The translations under genes and the position numbers were made by a program. Below the pieces are notes generated by a model. That model worked only from the letters and a program-made list of their open reading frames with translations. It was not told the DNA's origin and did not search any database. Below, piece by piece: positions 41,914 through 50,346 of a DNA stretch of 64,000 nucleotides. The stretch lies in the NCBI RefSeq assembly GCF_013822795.1, contig NZ_PNLB01000020.1:38368-102367 (forward strand). The letters are read 5' to 3'. Source of the stretch: Phenylobacterium sp. GTDB taxonomy: Bacteria; Pseudomonadota; Alphaproteobacteria; Caulobacterales; Caulobacteraceae. Each line of letters starts with the position of its first letter. Positions within the stretch are counted from its first letter, which is position 1.

Positions 41914-42932
41914 TCGACCGTCGCCTGCTCATCGGCAGCAGCCTGGCCGCCCTTAGTGTTGCGGCCTGCGGCAAGTCCGAAACCACGACGCCGGCCGGCG
42001 GCCCACCGAAGGTGGTCAACTTCTCGATCCTGGCGACCGAGAACTCGACCAGCATGGAGACCTTCTGGAAGCCGATCCTGGCCGACATGGAAAAGTCGAT
42101 CGGCATTCCGGTGAAGCCGTTCTTCGCGTCGAACTACACCGCCCTGATCGAGGCGCTGCGCTTCAAGCAGACCGATGCGGGCTGGTTCTCCAACCAGTCG
42201 GGCCTGGAGGCCGTGCGCCGCTCCAACGGCGAGGTCTTCGCCCGCACCTTCGATCCGAGCGGGTCGGACGGCTACAAGTCGCTGCTGATCGTGCCGGCCA
42301 AGTCCAAGACGACGCTGGAAGACGTGCTGAAGTGCGACAAGACCCTGACCTTCGGCATCGGCGACGCCAAGTCGACCTCGGGCACGCTGGCGCCGATGAC
42401 CTATCTGTTCGCGCCCAAGGGCATTCGCCCGGAAGCCTGCTTCAAGCAGGTGCGCGCCGCCAATCACCAGGCCAACCTGTTCTCGGTGGCCAAGGGCGTG
42501 CTCGACGTGGCGACCAACAACTCCACCGCCCTGCGCCTGCAACGCGAGCGCGGCTCGCCGGTCGCCGACCAGGTTCGGGTGATCTGGGAAAGCCCCAAGC
42601 TCCCCGAGGATCCGATCATCTGGCGCAGCGACCTGGACCCGGCGGTGAAGGAAAAGCTGCGGCAGTTCTTCCTGACCTATGCCCAGGGCGAGGGGCCGGA
42701 GGCGGAGCGCCAGCGCAAGCTGTTGGCGGCGCTGTCGATCGGCGGCTTCCGCCCGGCCGACAACTCGCACCTGCTGCCCGTGCGTGAGATGGAGGCGACC
42801 GAGCAGCTGCTGGAAGCCCGCAACACCGGCGACAAGGTCAAGGAAGCCCAGGCCCAGAAGTCGCTGGACACCATCGCGGCCGAGCGCGCCGCGCTGGAGG
42901 CCAAGACCGGCCAGCCCGTCGCGGCCCAGTAG
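41910..42932 (+). CDS. phnD: Phosphonate/phosphate-binding lipoprotein
   Basis: Periplasmic binding protein of the importer. Lipobox VAAC (Cys20) after MIDRRLLIGSSLAALS, so it is membrane-tethered. The family segments KPFFASNYTALIEALRFKQTDAGWFS, DPSGSDGYKSLLIVP and GIGDAKSTSGTLAPMTYLF (oxyanion-binding Ser/Thr) are clear. A charged, Ala-rich helical C-terminus of about 45 residues extends beyond the usual domain. The ligand may be a phosphonate, phosphite or phosphate; no C-P lyase or phosphonatase gene is in the window. Confidence 0.92.
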   Translation: MIDRRLLIGSSLAALSVAACGKSETTTPAGGPPKVVNFSILATENSTSMETFWKPILADMEKSIGIPVKPFFASNYTALIEALRFKQTDAGWFSNQSGLEAVRRSNGEVFARTFDPSGSDGYKSLLIVPAKSKTTLEDVLKCDKTLTFGIGDAKSTSGTLAPMTYLFAPKGIRPEACFKQVRAANHQANLFSVAKGVLDVATNNSTALRLQRERGSPVADQVRVIWESPKLPEDPIIWRSDLDPAVKEKLRQFFLTYAQGEGPEAERQRKLLAALSIGGFRPADNSHLLPVREMEATEQLLEARNTGDKVKEAQAQKSLDTIAAERAALEAKTGQPVAAQ

Positions 42933-42941
42933 GACATTTCC

Positions 42942-43751
42942 GTGACCGCCAGCGTGACCAACACCGACCTCTTGAAGCCGCCGTCGCGGCCCCTGGGCCA
43001 GCAGCTGTTCGACCTCGGCCTATGGGGCGGGATCATCGTGCTGCTGGTGATCAGCTTCGGCCCGGCCGAGATGAACAAGCTGCCGAAGCTGTTCGAGAAT
43101 TCGGAGAACATGCGGCAGTTCGGCCGCGAATTCCTGCACCCCGACTTTAGCGATTGGCAGTTCCTGGTCGGCCAGATGTGGCTGACCATCCAGATCGCGC
43201 TGTGGGGTACGGCCATCGCCGTGCTGATCGCCGTGCCGCTCGGCCTGTTGGGCGCGCGCAACGTCACGCCGTCCTACATCCAGTTGCCGATTCGCCGGCT
43301 GATGGACGTGCTGCGCTCGGTGCCGGACCTAGTCATCGGCACCGTTTTCGTCGTCGCCGTGGGCCTGGGCCCGTTCGCCGGGGTCATGGCCCTGGCGCTT
43401 AACACCGGCGGGGTGCTGGGCAAGCTGTTCTCCGAGGCGGTCGAGTCGATCGACAAGGGCCCGGTCGAGGGCGTGCGCGCCACCGGCGCGGCGCCGCTGC
43501 AGGAAGTGGTCTGGGGGGTGATCCCGCAGGTCGCGCCGCTGTGGACCTCGTATGCGCTCTACCGGTTTGAATCGAACAGCCGGGCCGCCACGGTGCTGGG
43601 TCTGATCGGCGCCGGCGGCATCGGCCAGATCCTGTTCGACAGCCTGAACTCGTTCTCGTACTCGCGAGTCGCGGCGATCGCGATCGTCATCGTGGCGGCT
43701 GTCACATTGATCGACCTGCTGTCACAAACCATCCGTGCACGCCTGCTTTAG
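42942..43751 (+). CDS. phnE: Phosphonate/phosphate ABC transporter permease
   Basis: Inner-membrane channel subunit, 269 residues, with six predicted membrane helices and the EAA loop EAVESIDKGPVEGVRATGAA (about 166-185), then GAGGIGQILFDSLN typical of PhnE. The start is GTG at 42942, nine bases after the phnD stop. Only one permease gene is present, so the channel should be a homodimer. Confidence 0.93.
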   Translation: MTASVTNTDLLKPPSRPLGQQLFDLGLWGGIIVLLVISFGPAEMNKLPKLFENSENMRQFGREFLHPDFSDWQFLVGQMWLTIQIALWGTAIAVLIAVPLGLLGARNVTPSYIQLPIRRLMDVLRSVPDLVIGTVFVVAVGLGPFAGVMALALNTGGVLGKLFSEAVESIDKGPVEGVRATGAAPLQEVVWGVIPQVAPLWTSYALYRFESNSRAATVLGLIGAGGIGQILFDSLNSFSYSRVAAIAIVIVAAVTLIDLLSQTIRARLL

Positions 43752-43772
43752 AGCGTGACCAGAATGTCGCAG

Positions 43773-43797
43773 GCGGGGCCGATCGTGCGCCCCGCCG
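43773..43797. terminator. Stem-loop after phnE
   Basis: GGCGGGGC (43773-43780) with GCCCCGCC (43790-43797) around a 9-base loop, about 20 bases past the phnE stop. No T-run, so possibly a weak or Rho-assisted end. Confidence 0.45.
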
Positions 43798-43900
43798 CGA
43801 AGCCGCCGGGCGCGGCATGATTTTCAGAACCCTTGATGCGTAAGGGAATTGACGTCTCTTGGAGGCGTCGAAATGCGCCCCAGGAAGGGGCATCGCAAAT

Positions 43901-43929
43901 CCGTCACCAAACTGACGACCAGCTGTCGC
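43901..43929 (+). promoter_or_regulatory. Triple Pho box upstream of the porin gene
   Basis: Three 7-mers in exact 11-base register: CCGTCAC (43901-43907), CTGACGA (43912-43918) and CTGTCGC (43923-43929), each related to the PhoB half-site CTGTCAT. They lie about 90 bases before the porin ATG, and the region is otherwise gene-free (43752-44020). PhoB control of porin and pstS is expected from related species. Confidence 0.5.
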
Positions 43930-44020
43930 GGAAGCTTGGCTGAAGCGTCACGGGACCTCGTTAAGCCGCCTCGCAAGCTCTGAAAGGGCTCACGGGGATA
44001 GCTCTACAAGGATCCTGATA

Positions 44021-45292
44021 ATGACGATCAAAACCTCGCTGTGCGCCGGGGCGGCGTTTGGCGTGTTGGCGCTGGCCCTCGCCGGCGGCGCCCAGGCTCA
44101 AGACACCACCGTCGCCTGGAAGGGCGCGCCGCAGTGGACCAACGACGACGTCCAATTCAAGGTTCGCGGCCGGGTGCTGCTGGATTACGTCTATCAGGAC
44201 GTCGACCGGGCCGGCGCGCTGGCCGATTACAAGACCAGCAACACCCGCGGCCGCCAGGTCTTCCTCGGCGTCGAAGGCAAGCTGAACAACTACTTCGCCT
44301 ACAAGGTCGAAGGCGGTTCGTGGAACGGCGCGGCCTGGGCCTGGGATGACGTCGTCATCGAGTTCAAGCCGACCGACATGACCTCGCTGATGGTCGGCAA
44401 CATCAAGGCCGCTGGTCTTGAGAACATGACCTCGACCCGCTTCATCAGCTTCATGGACCGCGGTCCGTACGGCGACATCGCCACCGACTCATACCTGATG
44501 TCGGTCGTCGCCAAGGCCAACGGCCTGAACTGGACGGTCACCGGCCAGCTGGCCGGCGACAGCCTGAACAGCGCCGACGTCGACAACACCGCCGGCGCCA
44601 ATCCGGGCAGCAAGGAACGCGTCGGCGTGACCGGCCGCGTGACCTTCGCGCCGATCAACAACGACATCGACAAGGCCCACCTGGGCCTGTGGGCACGGAG
44701 CCGCAACCACGGCGACGAGGCGGCCTTCGTCTATCGCGGCCGCACCAACACCAACTACGGCAACACTCGCTACTACTCGACCGGCGCCATCGGCGACACG
44801 GACCAGACCATCGCCTTCGAAGGCGCCTATCAGCACGGTCCGTTCTCGGTGCAGGGCGAGTACGCCAGCATGAAGATCGACCGTCTGAAGACCGTCCAGC
44901 CGGGCGGCGATCCGACCATCCAGACCGGCTACGCCTTCGTCAGCTTCTGGCCGACCGGCGAGCAGCGCGCCTACGACGCGGCCAAGGGCGAGTTCGGTCG
45001 TCCGAAGATCCTCAACCCGATCACCGCCGGCGGCTGGGGCGGGGTCGAACTGCTGGCCCGCTACGACTACGCCGACCTGACCGACGCCTACGACACCGCG
45101 ACCACCGCGGCCGGCCGGACGCTGTCGCAGGACGCCGGCAAGTACAAGGGCGTGACCCTCGGCGCCAACTACTACCCGACCGCCTATGTCCGCTTGCAGG
45201 CCAACTACACCAACGCCGACATCGACAATCCCGGCCCCGGCCGCGACGTCGAGGTCCAGCAATTCCAGGTCCGAGCGCAGCTCGACTTCTAA
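44021..45292 (+). CDS. OprO/OprP-family phosphate-selective porin
   Basis: Outer-membrane channel with anion or phosphate selectivity. Signal peptide ends GGAQAQ (about 26). The mature protein starts KGAPQWTNDDVQFKVRGRVLLDY, a hallmark of the family, with barrel strands such as RQVFLGVEGKLNNYFAYKVEG and a final YVRLQANYTNADID leading to terminal QVRAQLDF. 423 residues. It is placed between phnCDE and pstS, giving a full outer-to-inner uptake path under phosphate starvation. Confidence 0.9.
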   Translation: MTIKTSLCAGAAFGVLALALAGGAQAQDTTVAWKGAPQWTNDDVQFKVRGRVLLDYVYQDVDRAGALADYKTSNTRGRQVFLGVEGKLNNYFAYKVEGGSWNGAAWAWDDVVIEFKPTDMTSLMVGNIKAAGLENMTSTRFISFMDRGPYGDIATDSYLMSVVAKANGLNWTVTGQLAGDSLNSADVDNTAGANPGSKERVGVTGRVTFAPINNDIDKAHLGLWARSRNHGDEAAFVYRGRTNTNYGNTRYYSTGAIGDTDQTIAFEGAYQHGPFSVQGEYASMKIDRLKTVQPGGDPTIQTGYAFVSFWPTGEQRAYDAAKGEFGRPKILNPITAGGWGGVELLARYDYADLTDAYDTATTAAGRTLSQDAGKYKGVTLGANYYPTAYVRLQANYTNADIDNPGPGRDVEVQQFQVRAQLDF

Positions 45293-45320
45293 GTCGCAGC
45301 GCCAGAAGGAGACTTAAGTC

Positions 45321-46361
45321 ATGAAGAAGCTTCTGCTTTGCGCCGCCGTGGCGGCCACCACCCTGGGCGCCGGCGCCCCGGCCTTCGCCGCCCGCGACTA
45401 CGTCTGGGCCGCCGGCTCCTCGACGGTGTTCCCGTTCGCCACCCGCGTGGCCGAGAACTACGCCAAGAAGACCGGCAAGAAGGCCCCCAAGGTCGAGAGC
45501 CTGGGCACCGGCGGCGGCATCAAGCTGTTCTGCGGCGGCGTCGGCGACGCCTTCCCGGACATCGCCAACGCCTCGCGCCCGATGAAGAAGTCTGAGTTCG
45601 ACGCCTGCGCCGCCAAGGGCGTGAAGGACATCGTCCAGATCAAGATCGGCTTCGACGGCATCGTCGTGGCCACCGACAAGGAAGGCGCCGACTACAGCTT
45701 CAAGACCGAGCACCTGTACCTCGGTCTGGCCGCCAACGTGCTGCGCCAGGGCAAGTTCGTGAAGAACCCCTATGCGACCTGGGACGAGATCGGCACCGGC
45801 CTGCCGGGCAACCGCATCAACGTCTACGGCCCGCCGCCCACCTCGGGCACCCGCGACGCCTTCGTCGAGCTGGCCATCGAGGCCGGGGCCCGCAAGTTCC
45901 CGACCGCCGAAGAACTGCGCTCGAACAACGAGAAGAAGTTCAAGGAAGTGGTCGACCCGCTCCGCAAGGACGGCTGGGTCGACGCCGGCGAGAACGACAA
46001 CGCCATCGTCGGCACCCTGACCAAGACCCCCGGTTCGCTGGGCGTCTTCGGCTGGTCGTACCTCGAAGAGAACATGGACAAGATCAAGGGCGCCTCGGTC
46101 AACGGCGTGAAGCCGACCGCTCAGACGATCGCGGACGGTTCGTACCCGCTGGCCCGCTCGCTCTACATCTATGTGAAGAAGGCCAACATCGGGGTGACCC
46201 AGGGCCTGCAGGAATACCTGAACGAGTTCGTCTCCGACGCGGCGACGGGCAAGGGCGGGTACCTGGCGAGCCGCGGCTTGATCTCGCTGCCGGCCGGCCA
46301 GCACGACGGCCAGAAGGCCGTCGCCCAGAAGCTGACGCCGATGGCGCGCCCGGCCGCCTAA
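45321..46361 (+). CDS. pstS: Phosphate-binding periplasmic protein PstS
   Basis: High-affinity phosphate receptor for PstCAB. Signal peptide MKKLLLCAAVAATTLGAGAPAFA. The ligand motifs are WAAGSSTVFPFATRVAE (about 29-45), GTGGGIKLFCGGVG, FPDIANASRPMKKSE and the phosphate-binding GPPPTSGTRDAFVEL (about 172-186). 346 residues. pstCAB is not in the window, as in Caulobacter where pstS is separate. It is 28 bases downstream of the porin, with AGGAG before the ATG, and so probably in the same transcript. Confidence 0.92.
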   Translation: MKKLLLCAAVAATTLGAGAPAFAARDYVWAAGSSTVFPFATRVAENYAKKTGKKAPKVESLGTGGGIKLFCGGVGDAFPDIANASRPMKKSEFDACAAKGVKDIVQIKIGFDGIVVATDKEGADYSFKTEHLYLGLAANVLRQGKFVKNPYATWDEIGTGLPGNRINVYGPPPTSGTRDAFVELAIEAGARKFPTAEELRSNNEKKFKEVVDPLRKDGWVDAGENDNAIVGTLTKTPGSLGVFGWSYLEENMDKIKGASVNGVKPTAQTIADGSYPLARSLYIYVKKANIGVTQGLQEYLNEFVSDAATGKGGYLASRGLISLPAGQHDGQKAVAQKLTPMARPAA

Positions 46362-46386
46362 GCCGAGCACCAGGAGAGCTGGCGAG

Positions 46387-46420
46387 CGCCGCGGATCGAA
46401 AGATCCGCGGCGTTCTGCGT
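46387..46420. terminator. Terminator between pstS and arsH
   Basis: Perfect 11-base stem CGCCGCGGATC / GATCCGCGGCG with a GAAA tetraloop (46387-46412), followed by TTCTGCGTTT. Placed between convergent genes. Confidence 0.85.
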
Positions 46421-46421
46421 T

Positions 46422-47180
46422 TCAGCCGACTGCCTTGGCGCGCAGCGCTTCCATCGGGTCGGCGGGGCCTGCAGCCTTCCGCTCGCTGTAACGGTCGACC
46501 AGGTAGTCGGCGCGGTCGCGGGTGAGCAGGGTGAACTTCACCAGCTCCTCCATCACGTCGACGACGCGGTCGTAATAGGACGAGGGCGTCATGCGGCCGG
46601 CCTCGTCGAATTCCTTCCAGGCCATCGCCACCGACGACTGGTTGGGGATGGTGATCATCCGCATCCAGCGGCCGAGCACGCGCAGGGCGTTGACGGCGTT
46701 GAACGACTGCGAGCCGCCGCTGACCTGCATGACCGCCAGGGTGCGCCCTTGGGTTGGGCGGACGCTGCCGACCTCAAGCGGGATCCAATCGATCTGGCTC
46801 TTCATGACCCCGGTGATCGTGCCGTGGCGCTCGGGGCTGCACCAGACCTGGCCCTCGGACCACAGCGACAGCTCGCGCAGTTCCTGGACCTTGGGGTGGC
46901 TGGGGTCGGCGCCGTCCGGCAGCGGCAGGCCGCGCGGGTCGAAGGTGCGGGTCTCGGCGCCCAGCGCCTGCAGGATGCGGGCGGCTTCCTCGGTCAGCAG
47001 CCGGCTGAAGGAGCGTTCGCGCAGCGAGCCGTAGAGCAGCAGGATGCGCGGCGGATGCGTCGCGCGGGCGACCGGCTCGAGCTGGTCATGGTCGGGCTGG
47101 CGAAGGAACTGCGGCTCAAGCGCTGGGAAGTCGGTCAAGGCGGGGCTCCCGAAATGCGGAAGGTGTCTTCCGTCTGTCAT
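46422..47180 (-). CDS. arsH: ArsH, NADPH-dependent FMN reductase of arsenic operons
   Basis: Flavoprotein that oxidises trivalent organoarsenicals and gives wider oxidative-stress protection. The 252 residues show the long ArsH N-terminus, the FMN phosphate loop [17 protein letters not shown] (about 46-62), [21 protein letters not shown] (about 112-132) and [23 protein letters not shown]. It is divergently transcribed from arsR with only 22 bases between the start codons. Confidence 0.95.
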   Translation of the reverse strand: MTDGRHLPHFGSPALTDFPALEPQFLRQPDHDQLEPVARATHPPRILLLYGSLRERSFSRLLTEEAARILQALGAETRTFDPRGLPLPDGADPSHPKVQELRELSLWSEGQVWCSPERHGTITGVMKSQIDWIPLEVGSVRPTQGRTLAVMQVSGGSQSFNAVNALRVLGRWMRMITIPNQSSVAMAWKEFDEAGRMTPSSYYDRVVDVMEELVKFTLLTRDRADYLVDRYSERKAAGPADPMEALRAKAVG

Positions 47181-47204
47181 ATAATTCGACTATTCTAGAA
47201 ATAT
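47181..47204. promoter_or_regulatory. Candidate ArsR operator between arsH and arsR
   Basis: An imperfect palindrome (16 of 24 positions symmetric; arms ATAnTTC and GAAnTAT) covers the whole intergenic gap and reaches the arsR ATG. It is the only A+T-rich sequence nearby and fits an ArsR-type site controlling both directions. Confidence 0.5.
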
Positions 47205-47541
47205 GGAAATGACAAGCGCCGTCGCCAGCCTCGCCGCTCTCGCCCATGAGGGACGTCTCGCCGCCTTCCGACAGCTGGTTCAGGCCGGCGGGGCGGGGCT
47301 TGCCGCCGGGGAGTTGGCGCGCCGGCTCGACATGCTGCCGAACACGCTGTCGACCAATCTTGGCATCCTGGCGCAGGCGGGGTTGGTGACCTCGCAGCGC
47401 GAGGGGCGCTCGATCATCTATCGGGCCCACTACGACGCCATGGGCGAGCTGCTCGCCTACCTGGTCGAAGATTGCTGCGCTGGGTCGCCCGAGATCTGCG
47501 CGCCGCTGGCCAAGGTGGCCAGCGGATGCTGCGCCGCCTGA
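47203..47541 (+). CDS. arsR: Arsenic-responsive repressor ArsR
   Basis: Winged-helix repressor released from DNA by As(III) or Sb(III). The 112 residues contain the HTH ELARRLDMLPNTLSTNLGILAQAGLV (about 46-71) and the wing SQREGRSIIYRA. The classical ELCVCDL sensor is absent; cysteines cluster at the C-terminus (EDCCAGSPEIC, then GCC), like the Acidithiobacillus-type ArsR with a C-terminal three-Cys site. ATG at 47203 or at 47209. Confidence 0.93.
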   Translation: MEMTSAVASLAALAHEGRLAAFRQLVQAGGAGLAAGELARRLDMLPNTLSTNLGILAQAGLVTSQREGRSIIYRAHYDAMGELLAYLVEDCCAGSPEICAPLAKVASGCCAA

Positions 47542-47560
47542 CACCCAACGGAGTCTCCGC

Positions 47561-48070
47561 ATGACCTACAACATCCTGTTTCTCTGCACCGGCAACTCGG
47601 CGCGCTCGATCATCGCCGAGGCGGTGGTCAACAAGGAGGCCGCCGGCCGCTTCCAGGCTTACTCCGCCGGCTCGATGCCGAAGGGCGAGGTCAACCCTCA
47701 CGCCTTGGCGCTGGTCGAGGCGCTGGGCTTCGCGGCCTCCGACTTCCGCTCGAAATCCTGGGACGAGTTCGCTCAGCCCGGGGCGCCGCGGCTCGATTTC
47801 ATCATCACCGTCTGTGACAACGCTGCGGGCGAAGTCTGCCCGATCTGGCCGGGGCAGCCGATGACCGCCCATTGGGGCATCCCCGATCCGGCCGCAGCCG
47901 AAGGGACGCAGGCCGAGGTCGCCGCCGCCTTCGCCGAGGCGGCGCGGCAGTTGGACACGCGGATCCGCCTGTTTCTCAGCCTGCCGCTCGAGACCATCGA
48001 CCAGATGTCGCTGCAGACCCGCCTGCGCGAGATCCACGAGCAGGCCGACGCGCCCGAACGGGCCGAGTGA
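47561..48070 (+). CDS. arsC: Arsenate reductase, low-molecular-weight phosphatase type
   Basis: Reduces As(V) to As(III) for export. The P-loop FLCTGNSARSIIAEAVV (Cys9 and Arg15 of CX5R) and the second region ITVCDNAAGEVCPIWPG (redox cysteines at about 86 and 93) identify the LMW-PTPase-like family, with HWGIPDPA carrying the general-acid Asp. 169 residues. It is 19 bases after arsR and one base before acr3. Confidence 0.95.
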   Translation: MTYNILFLCTGNSARSIIAEAVVNKEAAGRFQAYSAGSMPKGEVNPHALALVEALGFAASDFRSKSWDEFAQPGAPRLDFIITVCDNAAGEVCPIWPGQPMTAHWGIPDPAAAEGTQAEVAAAFAEAARQLDTRIRLFLSLPLETIDQMSLQTRLREIHEQADAPERAE

Positions 48071-48071
48071 A

Positions 48072-49109
48072 ATGTCGGTCTTCGAGCGCTACCTGACCCT
48101 CTGGGTCGCGCTGTGCATCATCGTCGGCGTCGGCCTCGGGCATCTGTTCCCCGGCGCATTCCAGGCCATCGGGTCGGCCGAGGTGGCCCAGGTCAACCTG
48201 CCGCTGGCTGGGCTGATCTGGCTGATGATCATTCCGATGCTGATGAAGGTCGACTTCGCCGCCCTGCGCAGCGTCGGACGTCATTGGCGCGGCATCGGCG
48301 TGACGCTGATCATCAACTGGGCGGTGAAGCCGTTTTCGATGGCGGCGCTGGGCGCGGTCTTCATCGGCTGGCTGTTTCGTCCCTACCTGCCGGCCGGCGA
48401 GATCGACAGCTACATCGCCGGACTGATCATCCTGGCGGCGGCTCCCTGCACGGCGATGGTCTTCGTCTGGAGCAACCTGACCCGTGGCGAGCCCAACTTC
48501 ACGCTCAGCCAGGTGGCGTTGAACGACGCCATCATGGTCGTCGCCTTCGCGCCGATCGTCGGGCTGCTGCTGGGATTGTCGGCGATCAGCGTGCCCTGGG
48601 AGACCCTGCTGCTGTCGGTCGGGCTCTACATCGTCGTGCCGGTGGTCATGGCGCAGAGCCTGCGCGCGGCGCTCATCAAGCGTGGCGGACAGGCCCTGGT
48701 CGCCGCGGCGTTGTCACGGCTCTCTCCCGTCGCGCTCGGGGCGCTGCTGGCGACGTTGGTGCTGCTGTTCGGCTTTCAGGGTGAGCAGATCATCGCCCAA
48801 CCGGCCGTCATCGCCATGCTGGCGGTCCCGATCCTGATCCAGGTCTATTTCAATTCGGGCCTGGCCTATCTGCTCAACCGCGTCTGCGGCGAGGCCCATT
48901 GCGTGGCCGGTCCCTCGGCCCTGATCGGGGCGAGCAACTTCTTCGAGCTGGCGGTCGCTGCGGCGATCAGCCTGTTCGGATTCAAGTCTGGCGCGGCGCT
49001 GGCCACGGTGGTCGGCGTGCTGGTCGAGGTTCCGGTGATGCTGTCGGTGGTGGCGATCGTGAACGCCAGCAAGGGCTGGTACGAGCGCGGCGCGCGGGTA
49101 CGCGGCTAG
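48072..49109 (+). CDS. acr3: Arsenite exporter, ACR3 family
   Basis: Inner-membrane As(III) carrier with ten expected helices, 345 residues. Diagnostic segments are LPLAGLIWLMIIPMLMKVDF (about 45-64), ILAAAPCTAMVFVWSNLTRG (the conserved Cys in helix 4) and GPSALIGASNFFELAVAAAI near the C-terminus. It completes the arsR-arsC-acr3 operon. Its stop overlaps the convergent hydrolase gene by four bases. Confidence 0.95.
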   Translation: MSVFERYLTLWVALCIIVGVGLGHLFPGAFQAIGSAEVAQVNLPLAGLIWLMIIPMLMKVDFAALRSVGRHWRGIGVTLIINWAVKPFSMAALGAVFIGWLFRPYLPAGEIDSYIAGLIILAAAPCTAMVFVWSNLTRGEPNFTLSQVALNDAIMVVAFAPIVGLLLGLSAISVPWETLLLSVGLYIVVPVVMAQSLRAALIKRGGQALVAAALSRLSPVALGALLATLVLLFGFQGEQIIAQPAVIAMLAVPILIQVYFNSGLAYLLNRVCGEAHCVAGPSALIGASNFFELAVAAAISLFGFKSGAALATVVGVLVEVPVMLSVVAIVNASKGWYERGARVRG

Positions 49110-50335
49110 CCGGCGCGGCGCACCTCGGTGCGTACGGCCGAGCTGTTCTCCAGCGTGCGGTGGACCGGGCACTTGTCGGCGATCTCGACGAGCTTGGCGG
49201 CGAGATCGTCGTCGAGCTCGCTTTCGATCGAGATCACCCGGGTGAAGCAGTCGATCTTCGGGCGGACCGGCGAATCGCCGCCGCCGACCCCGTCCTGGGC
49301 GTGGATCTTCTCGTGGCTGACGTCGACCTGGATGCGGCCGAGGTCGAGGCCCTTGCGGTCGGCGTAGAGCCGCAGGGTCATCGAGGTGCAGGCGCCCAGC
49401 GCCGCGGAGATGAGATCGTAGGGCGAGGGTCCGGTGTCGCCGCCGCCGACGCTCTGCGGCTCGTCGGCGAACAGGCGATGGCGGCCGGCCTGGACGGTGT
49501 TCTGGAACTTGCTGTCGCCAGTCTCCATGACCCGGACGTGCTCGATGGCTTCCTCGCCCTGCGGCTGGTCGGCCGGCAGATAGCGGGGCAGCCAGCCGCC
49601 GATCACCTGGGCCGCGAAGGCCGCGTCGTCCGGATCGGTGAGCAGGTGGTCGGCCTTGTCCAGCGAGACGAAGCTCTTGGGGTGCTTGGCGGCCAGGAAG
49701 ATGCGGGTGGCGTTCTCGATGCCGACCGTCTGGTCGATCGGCGAGTGCAGGATCAGCAGCGGCTTCTTCATCGCCGAGATCGCGTCACGCAGGTTGCGGC
49801 GGCGCACGTCCTCGACGAACTGGCGGCGGATGGTGAAGCGGCGGCCGCCGAGTTCGACCTGCGCCTCGCCCTCGGCCTCGATCTGCTCGAGGCTGGAGCC
49901 GAGGTTCTTCAGCGCGTGGGCGGGATCGGCGGGCGCGGCGATGGTGACGACCGCGCGCACCTCGGGAAGGTCCTTGGCCACGGCCAGGGCCGCAGCGCCG
50001 CCCAGCGAGTGGCCGATCAGCAGCGAGGGGGCGCGGTGATGCTGGCGCAGATAGTCGGCGGCGGCGCGCAGGTCCTCGATATTGGAAGTGAAGTTGGTCG
50101 AGGCGAACTCGCCCTGGCTGGAGCCGAGGCCGGTGAAATCGAAACGCAGCACCGCCACGCCGATGCGGGTCAGGTCGGTGGCGATGCGGCGCGCGCCGAG
50201 CAGGTCCTTGGAGCAGGTGAAGCAGTGCGCGAACAGGGCGTAGGCGCGGATCGGCCCGTTCGGACGGTCCAGGCGGGCGGCGAGCGTCGCCCCCGAATGG
50301 CCGGGGAATTCGACGCGTTCGACGCTGACGGACAT
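49106..50335 (-). CDS. Alpha/beta hydrolase-OsmC fusion protein
   Basis: Two-domain protein of 409 residues. Residues 1-260 are an alpha/beta hydrolase (ALFAHCFTCSKDL, nucleophile in LLIGHSLGGAAAL, HLLTDPDDAAF for the His). Residues about 275-405 are an OsmC/Ohr-type peroxiredoxin domain with both redox cysteines (ALGACTSMTLRLY and DKCPVHRTL). The combination is a known family whose substrate is unknown; peroxide or acyl-hydroperoxide detoxification is inferred from the OsmC part. ATG at 50335 begins MSVSVERVEFPGHSG. Confidence 0.9.
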   Translation of the reverse strand: MSVSVERVEFPGHSGATLAARLDRPNGPIRAYALFAHCFTCSKDLLGARRIATDLTRIGVAVLRFDFTGLGSSQGEFASTNFTSNIEDLRAAADYLRQHHRAPSLLIGHSLGGAAALAVAKDLPEVRAVVTIAAPADPAHALKNLGSSLEQIEAEGEAQVELGGRRFTIRRQFVEDVRRRNLRDAISAMKKPLLILHSPIDQTVGIENATRIFLAAKHPKSFVSLDKADHLLTDPDDAAFAAQVIGGWLPRYLPADQPQGEEAIEHVRVMETGDSKFQNTVQAGRHRLFADEPQSVGGGDTGPSPYDLISAALGACTSMTLRLYADRKGLDLGRIQVDVSHEKIHAQDGVGGGDSPVRPKIDCFTRVISIESELDDDLAAKLVEIADKCPVHRTLENSSAVRTEVRRAG

Positions 50336-50346
50336 TCGGCGATCCC

